From Pseudomonas solani (lineage in GTDB: Bacteria; Pseudomonadota; Gammaproteobacteria; Pseudomonadales; Pseudomonadaceae): DNA of 64,000 bases. Position 1 is the first letter of the stretch. Each line of letters starts with the position of its first letter. Under the pieces are notes generated by a model, which made no database searches, had not been told where the DNA came from, and saw nothing but the letters and a program-made list of their open reading frames with translations. Below are positions 48,579 through 58,510 of this stretch, one piece after another. Location: NCBI RefSeq assembly GCF_026072635.1, contig NZ_AP023081.1, positions 3,530,501 through 3,594,500 of the forward strand. The letters are read 5' to 3'. The position numbers were made by a program, and so were the translations under genes.

Positions 48579-50041
48579 TGCCCATGCCACTGAATCAATT
48601 GTTGCCCCAGGCCGAAAGCGCCACCCTCATCCGTGAACTGACCCTGGACAGCCGCAAGGTGCGTCCGGGCGATCTGTTCCTGGCGGTACCGGGCATCCAG
48701 CAGGACGGTCGTGCCCACATTGCCGACGCCGTCGCACGTGGCGCCACTGCCGTCGCCTATGAATCAGAAGGGGCAGCAGCCATCGACGCCAGCGGCGCCG
48801 AGCTGGTTGCCATCAAAGGCCTGGCCGGCCAGCTCTCGGCCATTGCCGGGCGCTTCTATGGTGAGCCCAGCCGTGGTCTGAACCTGGTCGGCGTTACCGG
48901 TACCAACGGCAAGACCAGCGTCAGCCAGCTGATCGCCCAGGCCCTCGACCTGCTCGGCGAGCGCTGCGGCATCGTCGGCACCCTGGGTACCGGCTTCCAT
49001 GGCGAACTGGAAAGCGGCCGCCACACCACACCCGATCCCCTGGCGGTGCAGGCGACCCTGGCCAACCTCAAGCAGGCCGGTGCCCGCGCGGTGGCAATGG
49101 AAGTATCGTCCCATGGACTGGAGCAGGGTCGTGTCGCCGCGCTCGCCTTCGATATCGCCGTGTTCACCAACCTGTCCCGTGACCATCTCGACTACCACGG
49201 CTCGATGGAGGCCTATGGCGCCGCCAAGGCCCGGCTGTTCGACTGGCCGCAACTGCGCTGCCGGGTGATCAACCTCGACGATGCGTTCGGCCGCGAACTG
49301 GCGTCGCACGAGCATGAGTCGCGTCTCATCGGCTACAGCCAGGAAGATGCGTCGGCCTTCATCTATTGCCGTGAAGCCCACTTCGATGATGACGGTGTGC
49401 GTGCCAGCCTTGTGACGCCCCAGGGCGAAGGCTTGCTGCGCAGTCCGTTGCTGGGCCGCTTCAACCTGAGCAACCTGCTGGCGGTTGTCGGTGCCCTGTT
49501 GGGCATGGGCTACCCGCTGGATGAAATCCTCCGTGCGCTGCCTGGCCTGCAAGGGCCCGTCGGCCGCATGCAGCGCCTGGGTGGCGGCGACAAGCCGCTG
49601 GTGGTGGTGGATTACGCACACACGCCCGATGCGCTGGAAAAAGTCCTCGAAGCCTTGCGCCCCCATGCCCGTGGCCGCCTGCTGTGCCTGTTCGGCTGCG
49701 GTGGTGATCGCGATCGCGGCAAGCGCCCGCTGATGGCGGGCCTGGCCGAACGCCTGGCTGACCATGTGCTGGTCACCGACGACAACCCGCGCAGCGAAGA
49801 CCCCGCGCAGATCTTCGACGACATCCGCCCTGGTTTTGCTGACGCCGCCAAGGCCGAGTTCGTGCACGGACGCGGTGCCGCCATTGCCCGTTTGATCGCC
49901 AATGCGGGGCGCGACGACGTCGTGCTGCTGGCGGGCAAAGGCCATGAGGACTACCAGGAAATCAACGGCGAACGCCTGCCGTTCTCCGATCTGCAGGAAG
50001 CCGAGGCCGCCCTGGGCGCCTGGGGGGCGAGCCATGCTTGA
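48578..50041 (+). CDS. murE: UDP-MurNAc-L-Ala-D-Glu--meso-diaminopimelate ligase
   Basis: A cytosolic Mur ligase of 487 residues adding meso-diaminopimelate to the stem peptide. The ATP loop is GVTGTNGKTSVSQLIAQ near residue 105, and the DDNPRSEDP segment near residue 400 is the DAP-recognition signature, showing DAP rather than lysine. The start overlaps the ftsI stop (TGATG) behind AAGGAGG; a second ATG two codons later is possible. The 3' end overlaps murF by 8 bases. Confidence 0.97.
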   Translation: MPMPLNQLLPQAESATLIRELTLDSRKVRPGDLFLAVPGIQQDGRAHIADAVARGATAVAYESEGAAAIDASGAELVAIKGLAGQLSAIAGRFYGEPSRGLNLVGVTGTNGKTSVSQLIAQALDLLGERCGIVGTLGTGFHGELESGRHTTPDPLAVQATLANLKQAGARAVAMEVSSHGLEQGRVAALAFDIAVFTNLSRDHLDYHGSMEAYGAAKARLFDWPQLRCRVINLDDAFGRELASHEHESRLIGYSQEDASAFIYCREAHFDDDGVRASLVTPQGEGLLRSPLLGRFNLSNLLAVVGALLGMGYPLDEILRALPGLQGPVGRMQRLGGGDKPLVVVDYAHTPDALEKVLEALRPHARGRLLCLFGCGGDRDRGKRPLMAGLAERLADHVLVTDDNPRSEDPAQIFDDIRPGFADAAKAEFVHGRGAAIARLIANAGRDDVVLLAGKGHEDYQEINGERLPFSDLQEAEAALGAWGASHA

Positions 50042-51398
50042 GCCCATGCACCTCTCCGCTCTGCAGACGCCTTTGCACGCCCGGCTGATCGGTGCTGATG
50101 CTGCATTCTCGGCAGTGACCACCGACAGCCGGCGCGTCGAGCCCGGCCAGTTGTTCATTGCGCTGGTCGGTCCGAATTTCGATGGGCACGACTACCTGGC
50201 GGACGTGACCAGAAAGGGCGCTGTCGCGGCGCTCGTTCAGCGAGAGATTCCGGGTGCGCCCCTGCCGCAACTGCTGGTCGGCGATACCCGAGTGGCGCTC
50301 GGCCAGCTCGGTGCGCTCAACCGTGACGCGTTCACCGGCAAGGTGGCGGCGGTGACCGGTTCCAGTGGCAAGACCACGGTCAAGGAGATGCTCGCCAGCA
50401 TCCTGCGTACCCAGGGTCCGGTTCTGGCGACCCGTGGCAACCTGAACAACGACCTGGGCGCTCCGCTCACCCTGCTCGAACTGGCGCCGGAACATCGTAG
50501 CGCCGTGATCGAACTGGGTGCCTCGCGAGTCGGCGAAATCGCCTACACCGTCGGCCTGACCCGGCCCCAGGTGGCCATCATCAACAACGCCGGTACCGCC
50601 CATGTCGGCGAGTTCGGCGGCCCTGAGAAAATCGTCCTGGCCAAGGGCGAGATCCTCGAGGGCCTGGCTGCCGATGGCGTTGCCGTGCTCAACCGCGATG
50701 ACAAGGCCTTCGAAACCTGGCGCCAGCGCAATGGCGCTCGCCAGGTGCTGAACTTTGGCCTCAAGGCCGAGGATGCCGACCTGCGTGCCGAATCCATCGT
50801 CCGCGATGCCCGTGGCTGCATGGCCTTCACGCTCAAGGGCGTGGCTGGCGAAGCGAGCATCCAGCTCAACCTGCTGGGCCTGCACAACGTCGCCAATGCC
50901 CTGGCCGCTGCTGCCGCTGCCCATGCCCTGGGCGTACCGCTGGTCGGTATCCGCGAGGGGCTGCAGAACCTGCAACCGGTCAAGGGCCGCACCGTAGCGC
51001 AGTTGGCGCCCAGCGGTATGCGCGTGATCGATGACAGCTACAACGCCAACCCGGCTTCGATGATCGCGGCCGTTGATATACTCGCCGGTTTTCCTGGGCG
51101 TACCGTTCTGGTGCTCGGGGACATGGGCGAGCTGGGGGAATGGGCCGAACAGGGTCATCGCGACGTGGGTCTCCACGCGCGGGGCAAGGTCAGCGCGCTC
51201 TATGCAGTCGGTCCTCAGATGGCGCACGCCGTCGCCGCGTTCGGCGACGATGGGCGCCATTTCGCTGATCAGTCCAGCCTTATCCAGGCCCTGGTCGACG
51301 AGCAGGACGCCAACACAACAATTCTGATCAAAGGTTCTCGCAGCGCGGCGATGGAGAAGATCGTCGCGGCCATCTGCGGAACGGGGGAGGCTCACTAA
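50034..51398 (+). CDS. murF: UDP-MurNAc-tripeptide--D-Ala-D-Ala ligase
   Basis: A 454-residue Mur ligase that attaches the D-Ala-D-Ala dipeptide, giving the UDP-MurNAc-pentapeptide. The ATP loop is VTGSSGKTTVKEMLAS near residue 106, and IDDSYNANPASM near residue 335 is the family motif. The start at 50034 lies within the end of murE. mraY follows after 2 bases. Confidence 0.97.
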   Translation: MLEPMHLSALQTPLHARLIGADAAFSAVTTDSRRVEPGQLFIALVGPNFDGHDYLADVTRKGAVAALVQREIPGAPLPQLLVGDTRVALGQLGALNRDAFTGKVAAVTGSSGKTTVKEMLASILRTQGPVLATRGNLNNDLGAPLTLLELAPEHRSAVIELGASRVGEIAYTVGLTRPQVAIINNAGTAHVGEFGGPEKIVLAKGEILEGLAADGVAVLNRDDKAFETWRQRNGARQVLNFGLKAEDADLRAESIVRDARGCMAFTLKGVAGEASIQLNLLGLHNVANALAAAAAAHALGVPLVGIREGLQNLQPVKGRTVAQLAPSGMRVIDDSYNANPASMIAAVDILAGFPGRTVLVLGDMGELGEWAEQGHRDVGLHARGKVSALYAVGPQMAHAVAAFGDDGRHFADQSSLIQALVDEQDANTTILIKGSRSAAMEKIVAAICGTGEAH

Positions 51399-51400
51399 TC

Positions 51401-52483
51401 ATGCTGCTGCTGCTCGCTGAGTACCTGCAACAGTTCTACAAGGGGTTCGGGGTGTTCCAGTACCTGACCCTGCGCGGGATTCTCGGAGTCCTCACGGCGC
51501 TGTCGCTGTCGCTGTGCCTCGGACCCTGGATGATCCGCACCCTGCAGGTGCGCCAGATCGGCCAGTCCGTGCGCAACGACGGGCCGCAATCGCACCTCTC
51601 CAAGTCCGGCACCCCAACCATGGGCGGTGCGTTGATCCTCACCGCCATCGGCATCAGCACGCTGCTCTGGGCCGACTTGTCCAACCGCTACGTCTGGGTG
51701 GTCCTCGGTGTGACCCTGCTGTTCGGCGCCATCGGCTGGGTGGATGACTACCGCAAGGTGATCGAGAAGAACTCCCGTGGCCTGCCGAGCCGCTGGAAGT
51801 ACTTCTGGCAATCGGTGTTCGGCATCGGTGCGGCGGTCTTCCTTTATATGACCGCCACCAGCCCGGTGGAGACCACCCTGATCCTGCCGCTGATCAAGGA
51901 TGTGGGCATCCCGCTGGGCGCGGGCTTCATCGTGCTGACCTACTTCGTGATCGTCGGCTCGAGCAACGCGGTGAACCTGACCGACGGCCTGGACGGCCTG
52001 GCGATCATGCCGACCGTGATGGTCGGCGGCGCGCTGGGGATCTTCTGCTACCTGTCGGGCAACATCAAGTTCGCCGAATACCTGTTCATCCCCTACGTGC
52101 CGGGTGCGGGCGAGCTGATCGTGTTCTGCGCCGCCCTGGTCGGTGCCGGCCTCGGCTTCCTCTGGTTCAACACCTATCCGGCCCAGGTCTTCATGGGTGA
52201 CGTCGGCGCCCTGGCGCTGGGCGCCGCCCTGGGCACCATCGCCGTGATCGTGCGCCAGGAAGTGGTGCTGTTCATCATGGGCGGCGTGTTCGTCATGGAG
52301 ACCCTGTCCGTGATGATCCAGGTCGCCTCGTTCAAGCTGACCGGCCGTCGTGTATTCCGCATGGCCCCTATCCACCACCACTTCGAACTGAAAGGCTGGC
52401 CCGAGCCCCGCGTGATCGTGCGCTTCTGGATCATTACCGTGATCCTCGTGCTGATCGGCCTCGCCACCCTGAAGCTGCGTTGA
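51401..52483 (+). CDS. mraY: Phospho-MurNAc-pentapeptide transferase MraY
   Basis: A 360-residue enzyme with about ten transmembrane helices that moves phospho-MurNAc-pentapeptide to undecaprenyl phosphate, forming lipid I. The catalytic aspartates are in FGAIGWVDDYRKV (residues about 107-119), and NLTDGLDGLAIMP and MAPIHHHFELKG are signature regions. GGGAGG precedes the start. Confidence 0.97.
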   Translation: MLLLLAEYLQQFYKGFGVFQYLTLRGILGVLTALSLSLCLGPWMIRTLQVRQIGQSVRNDGPQSHLSKSGTPTMGGALILTAIGISTLLWADLSNRYVWVVLGVTLLFGAIGWVDDYRKVIEKNSRGLPSRWKYFWQSVFGIGAAVFLYMTATSPVETTLILPLIKDVGIPLGAGFIVLTYFVIVGSSNAVNLTDGLDGLAIMPTVMVGGALGIFCYLSGNIKFAEYLFIPYVPGAGELIVFCAALVGAGLGFLWFNTYPAQVFMGDVGALALGAALGTIAVIVRQEVVLFIMGGVFVMETLSVMIQVASFKLTGRRVFRMAPIHHHFELKGWPEPRVIVRFWIITVILVLIGLATLKLR

Positions 52484-52490
52484 GGAGACC

Positions 52491-53837
52491 ATGAGCCTGA
52501 TCGCTTCCGACCAGTTCCGCATCGTTGTCGGCCTCGGCAAGAGCGGCATGTCCCTGGTGCGCTTCCTGGCGCGCCAGGGCGTGCGTTTCGCCGTGGCCGA
52601 CACGCGCGAGAATCCGCCCGAGCTGGCCACCCTGCGTGCCCAGTACCCGGGCGTGGAAGTGCGTTGCGGCGAACTGGACGTGGACTTCCTCAGCCGTGCC
52701 AGCGAGCTCTACGTGAGCCCGGGCCTGGCCCTGGCCACCCCGGCGCTGCAGGAAGCGGCCAAGCGCGGCGTCAAGCTGTCTGGTGATATCGAACTGTTCG
52801 CCCGCTACGCCAAGGCGCCGATCGTCGCCATCAGCGGTTCCAATGCCAAGAGCACCGTCACCACCCTGGTGGGCGAGATGGCGCTGGCGGCCGGGCGCAA
52901 GGTCGCCGTTGGCGGCAACCTGGGCACTCCGGCGCTGGATCTGCTGGCCGACGACATCGACCTGTATGTCATGGAGCTGTCCAGCTTCCAGCTGGAAACC
53001 ACCGATCGGCTCAATGCCGAGGTGGCCACGGTGCTCAACGTCAGCGAAGACCATATGGATCGCTACGCCGACATGCAGGCCTATCACCTGGCCAAGCACC
53101 GCATCTTCCGCGGCGCCCGGCAGGTGGTGGTCAATCGTGGCGATGCGTTGTCCCGTCCGCTGGTGGCCGATCAGTTGCCGTGCTGGACCTTCGGCCTGAG
53201 CAAACCCGATTTCAAGGGCTTCGGCCTGGTCGAGGAGGATGGCGAGAAGTACCTGGCCTTCCAGTTCGACAAGCTGCTGCCTGTGCGTGAACTGAAAATC
53301 CGGGGTGCCCATAACCAGGCCAATGCCCTGGCGGCCCTGGCCCTCGGCCATGCCGTGGGGCTGCCCATGGCGCCGATGCTGGAAACCCTGAAGACCTTCA
53401 CCGGCCTGGCCCATCGCTGCCAGTGGGTGCGCGAGCGCAACGGCGTTGCCTATTACGACGACTCCAAGGCCACCAATGTCGGCGCCGCCCTGGCGGCGAT
53501 CGAGGGCCTGGGTGCCGATATCGACGGCAAGCTGGTGCTGATCGCCGGTGGTGATGGCAAGGGGGCCGACTTCTCCAGCATGCGCGAGCCCGTTGCGCGT
53601 TTCTGCCGCGCCGTGGTCCTGCTGGGGCGCGATGCCGAACAGATCGCCTCTGTCCTGGGCGATGCATTGCCGCTGGTGCGGGTGCGCACCCTGGATGAGG
53701 CCGTGAGCCGTTGCGCCGAACTCGCCCAGGAAGGGGACGCCGTGCTGCTGTCGCCCGCCTGTGCCAGTCTCGACATGTTCAAGAACTTCGAAGAACGCGG
53801 GCGCCTGTTCGCCCAGGCTGCGGAGGGTCTTGCCTGA
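52491..53837 (+). CDS. murD: UDP-MurNAc-L-alanine--D-glutamate ligase
   Basis: A 448-residue Mur ligase adding D-glutamate. The P-loop is ISGSNAKSTVTTLVGE near residue 114; the GSNAKST form differs from the common GTNGKST but is what I recall for Pseudomonas. The Mur middle domain motif EDHMDRYADM and the C-terminal domain (YYDDSKATNVGA) are complete. It is 7 bases after mraY, and its stop overlaps ftsW. Confidence 0.97.
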   Translation: MSLIASDQFRIVVGLGKSGMSLVRFLARQGVRFAVADTRENPPELATLRAQYPGVEVRCGELDVDFLSRASELYVSPGLALATPALQEAAKRGVKLSGDIELFARYAKAPIVAISGSNAKSTVTTLVGEMALAAGRKVAVGGNLGTPALDLLADDIDLYVMELSSFQLETTDRLNAEVATVLNVSEDHMDRYADMQAYHLAKHRIFRGARQVVVNRGDALSRPLVADQLPCWTFGLSKPDFKGFGLVEEDGEKYLAFQFDKLLPVRELKIRGAHNQANALAALALGHAVGLPMAPMLETLKTFTGLAHRCQWVRERNGVAYYDDSKATNVGAALAAIEGLGADIDGKLVLIAGGDGKGADFSSMREPVARFCRAVVLLGRDAEQIASVLGDALPLVRVRTLDEAVSRCAELAQEGDAVLLSPACASLDMFKNFEERGRLFAQAAEGLA

Positions 53838-55045
53838 TGCTGGCCCGCCTGTTCGCCCTGCAGTCGCCACTGCGCAGTCGCCGTGGCATCGACCTGGACT
53901 TCCCGCTGCTCGCGGGTTGCCTGGCGCTGCTCGGCCTGGGCCTGGTGATGATCACCTCGGCGTCGTCCGAGGTGGCGGCAGCGCTGTCCGGCAATCCGCT
54001 TTATCACTCCATCCGCCATCTGATCTACCTGGCCATCGGCGGGGTCGCCTGCATCATTACCCTGCAGGTGCCCATGAGCTTCTGGCAGCGCCATGGCGCG
54101 CGCCTGATGCTGCTCGCCTTCGTGCTGCTGATCCTGGTGCTGCTGCCGGGCATCGGTCGCGAGGTCAACGGTGCCAAGCGCTGGATCGGCTTCGGCCTGT
54201 TCAACCTGCAGCCGTCCGAACTGGCCAAGCTGTTCACCGTGATGTTCATCGCAGGCTACCTGGTGCGTCGCCAGGATGAAGTGCGCGAGAAGCTCACCGG
54301 TTTCATCAAGCCCATGCTGGTGCTCGGCCCCATCGCCGTGCTGCTGCTGGCGGAGCCGGACTTCGGGGCCACCGTCGTGCTGGTGGGCTCGTGCATCGCC
54401 ATGCTGTTCCTCGGCGGCATCAACCTGGTGCGCTTCGTACCGCTGGTCGGTGCGGTACTGGGGGCCGGGATACTGGTGATGACCAGCCAGAGTTACCGGA
54501 TGCAGCGTCTGACCAACTTCATCGACCCCTGGGCCGACCAGTACGGCGCCGGCTACCAGTTGAGCCAGGCGCTGATCGCCTTCGGCCGTGGCGAATGGTT
54601 CGGCGTCGGCCTGGGCAACAGCATCCAGAAGCAGTTCTACCTGCCCGAGGCGCACACCGACTTCGTCTTTGCCGTGTTGGCGGAGGAGCTGGGCATGGTC
54701 GGCGCACTGGCGACGGTCGGCCTGTTCGTGTTCGTCAGCGTGCGCGCGCTGCACATCGGCCTGTGCGCCGAGCGCGCGCGCCAGTATTTCTCGGCCTATG
54801 TGGCCTATGGCCTGGCCTTCCAGTGGATCGGCCAGGTGCTGATCAACATCGGCGTGAACGTCGGCCTGCTGCCGACCAAGGGCCTGACCCTGCCGTTCCT
54901 CAGCTACGGCGGCAGCTCCCTGGTGATCTGCTGCGTCTGCCTCGCGCTGCTGCTGCGGATCGAATGGGAGAGCCGGACCCATCTGGGCAATGAAGACATC
55001 GAGTTCGTCGAGAGCGACTTCCTCGAAGAAGAGGTGCGCCCATGA
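53837..55045 (+). CDS. ftsW: Septal peptidoglycan glycosyltransferase FtsW
   Basis: A SEDS-family polymerase of 402 residues with about ten transmembrane helices, working with FtsI. The family features NGAKRWIGFGLFNLQPSELAK and GLLPTKGLTLPFLSYGGSSL are clear, with the catalytic Asp expected in the extracellular loop near TNFIDPWADQ. The start at 53837 overlaps the murD stop; upstream in-frame starts lie inside murD. Confidence 0.97.
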   Translation: MLARLFALQSPLRSRRGIDLDFPLLAGCLALLGLGLVMITSASSEVAAALSGNPLYHSIRHLIYLAIGGVACIITLQVPMSFWQRHGARLMLLAFVLLILVLLPGIGREVNGAKRWIGFGLFNLQPSELAKLFTVMFIAGYLVRRQDEVREKLTGFIKPMLVLGPIAVLLLAEPDFGATVVLVGSCIAMLFLGGINLVRFVPLVGAVLGAGILVMTSQSYRMQRLTNFIDPWADQYGAGYQLSQALIAFGRGEWFGVGLGNSIQKQFYLPEAHTDFVFAVLAEELGMVGALATVGLFVFVSVRALHIGLCAERARQYFSAYVAYGLAFQWIGQVLINIGVNVGLLPTKGLTLPFLSYGGSSLVICCVCLALLLRIEWESRTHLGNEDIEFVESDFLEEEVRP

Positions 55046-56112
55046 GTGGCAACGTATTGATCATGGCAGGCGGCACCGGTGGGCATGTGTTCCCCGCCCT
55101 GGCCTGCGCCCGTGAGTTCCAGTCCCGCGGCTACAGCGTGCACTGGCTGGGTACCCCGCGCGGCATCGAGAATGACCTGGTGCCCCAGGCCGGCCTGCCG
55201 CTGCACCTGATCCAGGTCACCGGCCTGCGTGGCAAGGGGGTGAAATCCCTGCTCAAGGCGCCCTTCGCCCTGGTGCGCTCGCTGTTCCAGGCGCGCCGTG
55301 TGGTAAGCGAGCTGAAGCCCGTTTGCGTACTGGGCATGGGCGGCTACGTGACCGGCCCCGGCGGCCTGGCCGCGCGCCTGGCCGGCGTACCGCTGGTGAT
55401 CCACGAGCAGAACGCCGTCGCCGGCACCGCCAACCGCAGCCTGGCGCCCTTCGCCAGTCGCGTGTGCGAAGCCTTCCCAGATACCTTCGGGACCAGCGAC
55501 AAGCGCCGTACCACCGGCAACCCGGTGCGCGAAGAGCTGTTCCTGGAAACCCCGCGCGACGCCCTGGCCGGCCGCACGCCGCGCCTGCTGGTGCTGGGCG
55601 GCAGCCTGGGTGCCGAGCCGTTGAACAAATTGCTGCCGGCAGCCGTCGCCTTGCTGCCCGCCGAGCTGCGCCCGCAGGTGTTCCACCAGGCCGGCAAGAA
55701 TCACGATGGGGTCACCGCGGAGCGTTATCGCGAAGCCGGTGTCGAAGCGGAGGTCGCACCCTTCATCAAGGATATGGCGCGGGCCTATGCCTGGGCCGAT
55801 CTGGTCATCTGCCGCTCCGGCGCGCTGACCGTCAGCGAGCTCGCCGCCGCCGGGTTGCCGTCCTTCCTGGTGCCGCTGCCCCATGCGATCGACGATCACC
55901 AGTCGCGCAATGCCGATTACCTGGCGAAGGAGGGCGCGGCCTTCCTTCTCCCGCAACATGCCACCGACGCGGCCACACTCGCCGCGCGGTTGACCGAGGT
56001 ACTGATGCAACCCGAACGACTCAAGGCCATGGGCGCTATCGCCCGCAGTCTGGCCAAGCCCGATGCCACCCGCAGCGTGGTCGATATCTGCCTGGAGGTG
56101 GCCCATGGTTGA
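55042..56112 (+). CDS. murG: UDP-GlcNAc transferase MurG
   Basis: A 356-residue GT-B glycosyltransferase at the inner leaflet that adds GlcNAc to lipid I, giving lipid II. The N-terminal glycine-rich loop AGGTGGHVFPALA is at residues 8-20, and the UDP-binding region ICRSGALTVSELAAAGLPS is near residue 255. It overlaps ftsW by 4 bases and murC by 8. Confidence 0.97.
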   Translation: MSGNVLIMAGGTGGHVFPALACAREFQSRGYSVHWLGTPRGIENDLVPQAGLPLHLIQVTGLRGKGVKSLLKAPFALVRSLFQARRVVSELKPVCVLGMGGYVTGPGGLAARLAGVPLVIHEQNAVAGTANRSLAPFASRVCEAFPDTFGTSDKRRTTGNPVREELFLETPRDALAGRTPRLLVLGGSLGAEPLNKLLPAAVALLPAELRPQVFHQAGKNHDGVTAERYREAGVEAEVAPFIKDMARAYAWADLVICRSGALTVSELAAAGLPSFLVPLPHAIDDHQSRNADYLAKEGAAFLLPQHATDAATLAARLTEVLMQPERLKAMGAIARSLAKPDATRSVVDICLEVAHG

Positions 56113-57562
56113 GAACCAAAAAGCCATGCCGCAACCGGAAATGCGCCGTATCCGCCGCATCCACTTCGTCGGCATCGGCGGCGTGGGCATGTGCGGGATC
56201 GCCGAGGTGTTGCTGAACCTCGGTTACAACGTCTCCGGCTCCGACCTCAAGGCGTCGGCCGTGACCGCGCGGCTGGAGAGCTTCGGCGCGCAGATCTTCA
56301 TCGGCCACCGCGCCGAGAACGCCGAGAACGCCGATGTGCTGGTGGTTTCCAGTGCAGTGAACAAGGCCAACCCGGAAGTCGCCGTCGCCCTGGAGCGTCG
56401 CATCCCCGTGGTGCCGCGCGCCGAGATGCTGGCCGAACTGATGCGCTACCGCCACGGCATCGCCGTTGCCGGTACCCATGGCAAGACCACCACCACCAGC
56501 CTGATCGCCTCGGTATTCGCCGCCGGTGGCCTGGACCCGACCTTCGTCATCGGCGGCCGCCTGAACGCCGCCGGCACCAACGCGCAACTGGGCACCAGCC
56601 GCTACCTGGTGGCCGAAGCCGATGAAAGCGATGCCAGCTTCCTGCACCTGCAGCCGATGGTCGCCGTGGTCACCAACATCGACGCCGACCACATGAGCAC
56701 CTATGGCGGCGACTTCAACAAGCTGAAGAAGACCTTCGTCGAGTTCCTCCACAACCTGCCGTTCTATGGCCTGGCAGTGCTCTGCGTGGACGACCCGGTG
56801 GTGCGTGAGATCCTCCCGCAAGTGGCGCGCCCGACCGTGACCTACGGCTTCGCCGAGGACGCCGACCTGCGCGCGATCAACGTGCGCCAGCAGGGCATGC
56901 AGACCTTCTTCACCGTGCTGCGCAAGGACCGTGCGCCGCTGGACGTCTCGGTGAACATGCCGGGCAACCACAACGTATTGAACGCGCTGGCGACCATCGC
57001 CATCGCCACCGATGAAGGCATCGACGACGAGGCCATCGTCCGTGGCCTGTCGGGCTTCCAGGGCGTGGGCCGCCGCTTCCAGGTCTACGGCGAGCTGCAG
57101 GTCGAAGGCGGCAGCGTGATGCTGGTCGACGACTACGGCCACCACCCGCGCGAAGTCGCGGCGGTGATCAAGGCCGTACGGGGTGGCTGGCCGGAGCGTC
57201 GCCTGGTGATGGTCTACCAGCCGCACCGCTACAGCCGCACCCGTGATCTGTACGACGACTTCGTGCAGGTGCTGGGCGAGTCCAACGTGCTGCTGCTGAT
57301 GGAGGTCTACCCGGCGGGCGAAGAGCCCATCCCCGGTGCGGACAGCCGCCAGCTGTGCCACAGCATCCGCCAGCGCGGCCAGCTGGACCCGATCTACATC
57401 GAGCGCGGCGTCGACCTGGCGCCGCTGGTCAAGCCGCTGCTGCGCGCTGGCGACATCCTGCTTTGCCAGGGCGCCGGCGATATCGGTGGCCTGGCCCCGC
57501 AACTGATCCAGAACCCGATGTTCGGTGGCGCCGCTGATGCCGCCGCGAGGAAAGAGTCATGA
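56105..57562 (+). CDS. murC: UDP-MurNAc--L-alanine ligase
   Basis: A 485-residue Mur ligase adding the first L-alanine. The N-terminal HFVGIGGVGMCGIAEVL is a Rossmann-type UDP-binding loop; the ATP loop is VAGTHGKTTTTSLIAS near residue 122; FQGVGRRFQVYGE and VDDYGHHPREVAA mark the C-terminal domain. The start at 56105 is in the end of murG. Confidence 0.97.
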   Translation: MVENQKAMPQPEMRRIRRIHFVGIGGVGMCGIAEVLLNLGYNVSGSDLKASAVTARLESFGAQIFIGHRAENAENADVLVVSSAVNKANPEVAVALERRIPVVPRAEMLAELMRYRHGIAVAGTHGKTTTTSLIASVFAAGGLDPTFVIGGRLNAAGTNAQLGTSRYLVAEADESDASFLHLQPMVAVVTNIDADHMSTYGGDFNKLKKTFVEFLHNLPFYGLAVLCVDDPVVREILPQVARPTVTYGFAEDADLRAINVRQQGMQTFFTVLRKDRAPLDVSVNMPGNHNVLNALATIAIATDEGIDDEAIVRGLSGFQGVGRRFQVYGELQVEGGSVMLVDDYGHHPREVAAVIKAVRGGWPERRLVMVYQPHRYSRTRDLYDDFVQVLGESNVLLLMEVYPAGEEPIPGADSRQLCHSIRQRGQLDPIYIERGVDLAPLVKPLLRAGDILLCQGAGDIGGLAPQLIQNPMFGGAADAAARKES

Positions 57563-58506
57563 GTGCGAACCTGAAGTCCACGCTCGATCCCAAGGCGTTC
57601 GGTCGTGTCGCCGTGCTCTACGGCGGTCGCAGTGCCGAGCGTGAAGTGTCGCTGAAGTCCGGCAGCATGGTTCTGGAAGCGCTCCAGGGCGCAGGCGTCG
57701 ACGCCTTCGGCATCGACGTTGGCGATGACCTGCTGCAGCGCCTGGCCGCCGAGAAGATCGACCGCGCCTTCATCGTCCTCCACGGCCGTGGCGGCGAAGA
57801 CGGCAGCATGCAGGGCCTGCTGGAGTGCCTGGGCATCCCCTACACCGGCAGCGGTGTACTGGCGTCCGCCCTGGCGATGGACAAGCTGCGTACCAAGCAG
57901 GTGTGGCAGAGCCTCGGCCTGTCCACGCCGCGTCACGCGGTGCTGGCCAGCGAGGTGGATTGCCGCGCGGCAGCCGAATCACTGGGCTTCCCGCTGATCG
58001 TCAAGCCGGCCCACGAAGGGTCGAGCATCGGCATGGCCAAGGTGGCGGATGTCGACGCGCTGGTGGAGGCCTGGAAAGGCGCCAGCCGTTACGACTCCCA
58101 GGTGCTGGTGGAACAGTGGATCCACGGGCCGGAGTACACCATCGCGATGCTGCGCGGGCAGGTGCTGCCGCCCATTCGCCTGGGTACGCCGCACACCTTC
58201 TACGACTACGACGCCAAGTACCTGGCCAGCGATACCCAGTACCAGATTCCCTGTGGGCTGGATGCGGCCAAGGAACAGGAGCTCAAGGACCTGACCGCGC
58301 GCGCTTGCGAGGCGGTGGGCACCCAGGGCTGGGCGCGTGCCGACGTGATGCAGGACGCCGACGGCCGCTTCTGGCTGTTGGAAGTGAATACCGTTCCAGG
58401 CATGACCGACCACAGCCTGGTCCCGATGGCCGCTCGCGCTGCGGGCCTGGATTACCAGCAGCTGGTGCTGGCGATCCTGGCCGACAGCGTCGAGGCACGA
58501 GGTTAA
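57559..58506 (+). CDS. ddlB: D-alanine--D-alanine ligase B
   Basis: An ATP-grasp ligase of 315 residues making D-Ala-D-Ala, the substrate of MurF. VLYGGRSAEREVSLKSG near the start, HGRGGEDGSMQGLLE near residue 75, and PAHEGSSIGMAKV are family motifs; the metal-binding LLEVNTVPGMTDHSLVP is near residue 275. The Tyr/Lys details needed for vancomycin-type specificity do not suggest D-lactate. It overlaps murC by 4 bases. Confidence 0.97.
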   Translation: MSANLKSTLDPKAFGRVAVLYGGRSAEREVSLKSGSMVLEALQGAGVDAFGIDVGDDLLQRLAAEKIDRAFIVLHGRGGEDGSMQGLLECLGIPYTGSGVLASALAMDKLRTKQVWQSLGLSTPRHAVLASEVDCRAAAESLGFPLIVKPAHEGSSIGMAKVADVDALVEAWKGASRYDSQVLVEQWIHGPEYTIAMLRGQVLPPIRLGTPHTFYDYDAKYLASDTQYQIPCGLDAAKEQELKDLTARACEAVGTQGWARADVMQDADGRFWLLEVNTVPGMTDHSLVPMAARAAGLDYQQLVLAILADSVEARG

Positions 58507-58510
58507 GCAC

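Noticed and set aside
53453..54982. A 509-codon minus-strand frame over murD and ftsW
   Set aside because: It has a Gln/His/Ala-rich composition produced by antisense reading of dcw genes, with no signal or domain.
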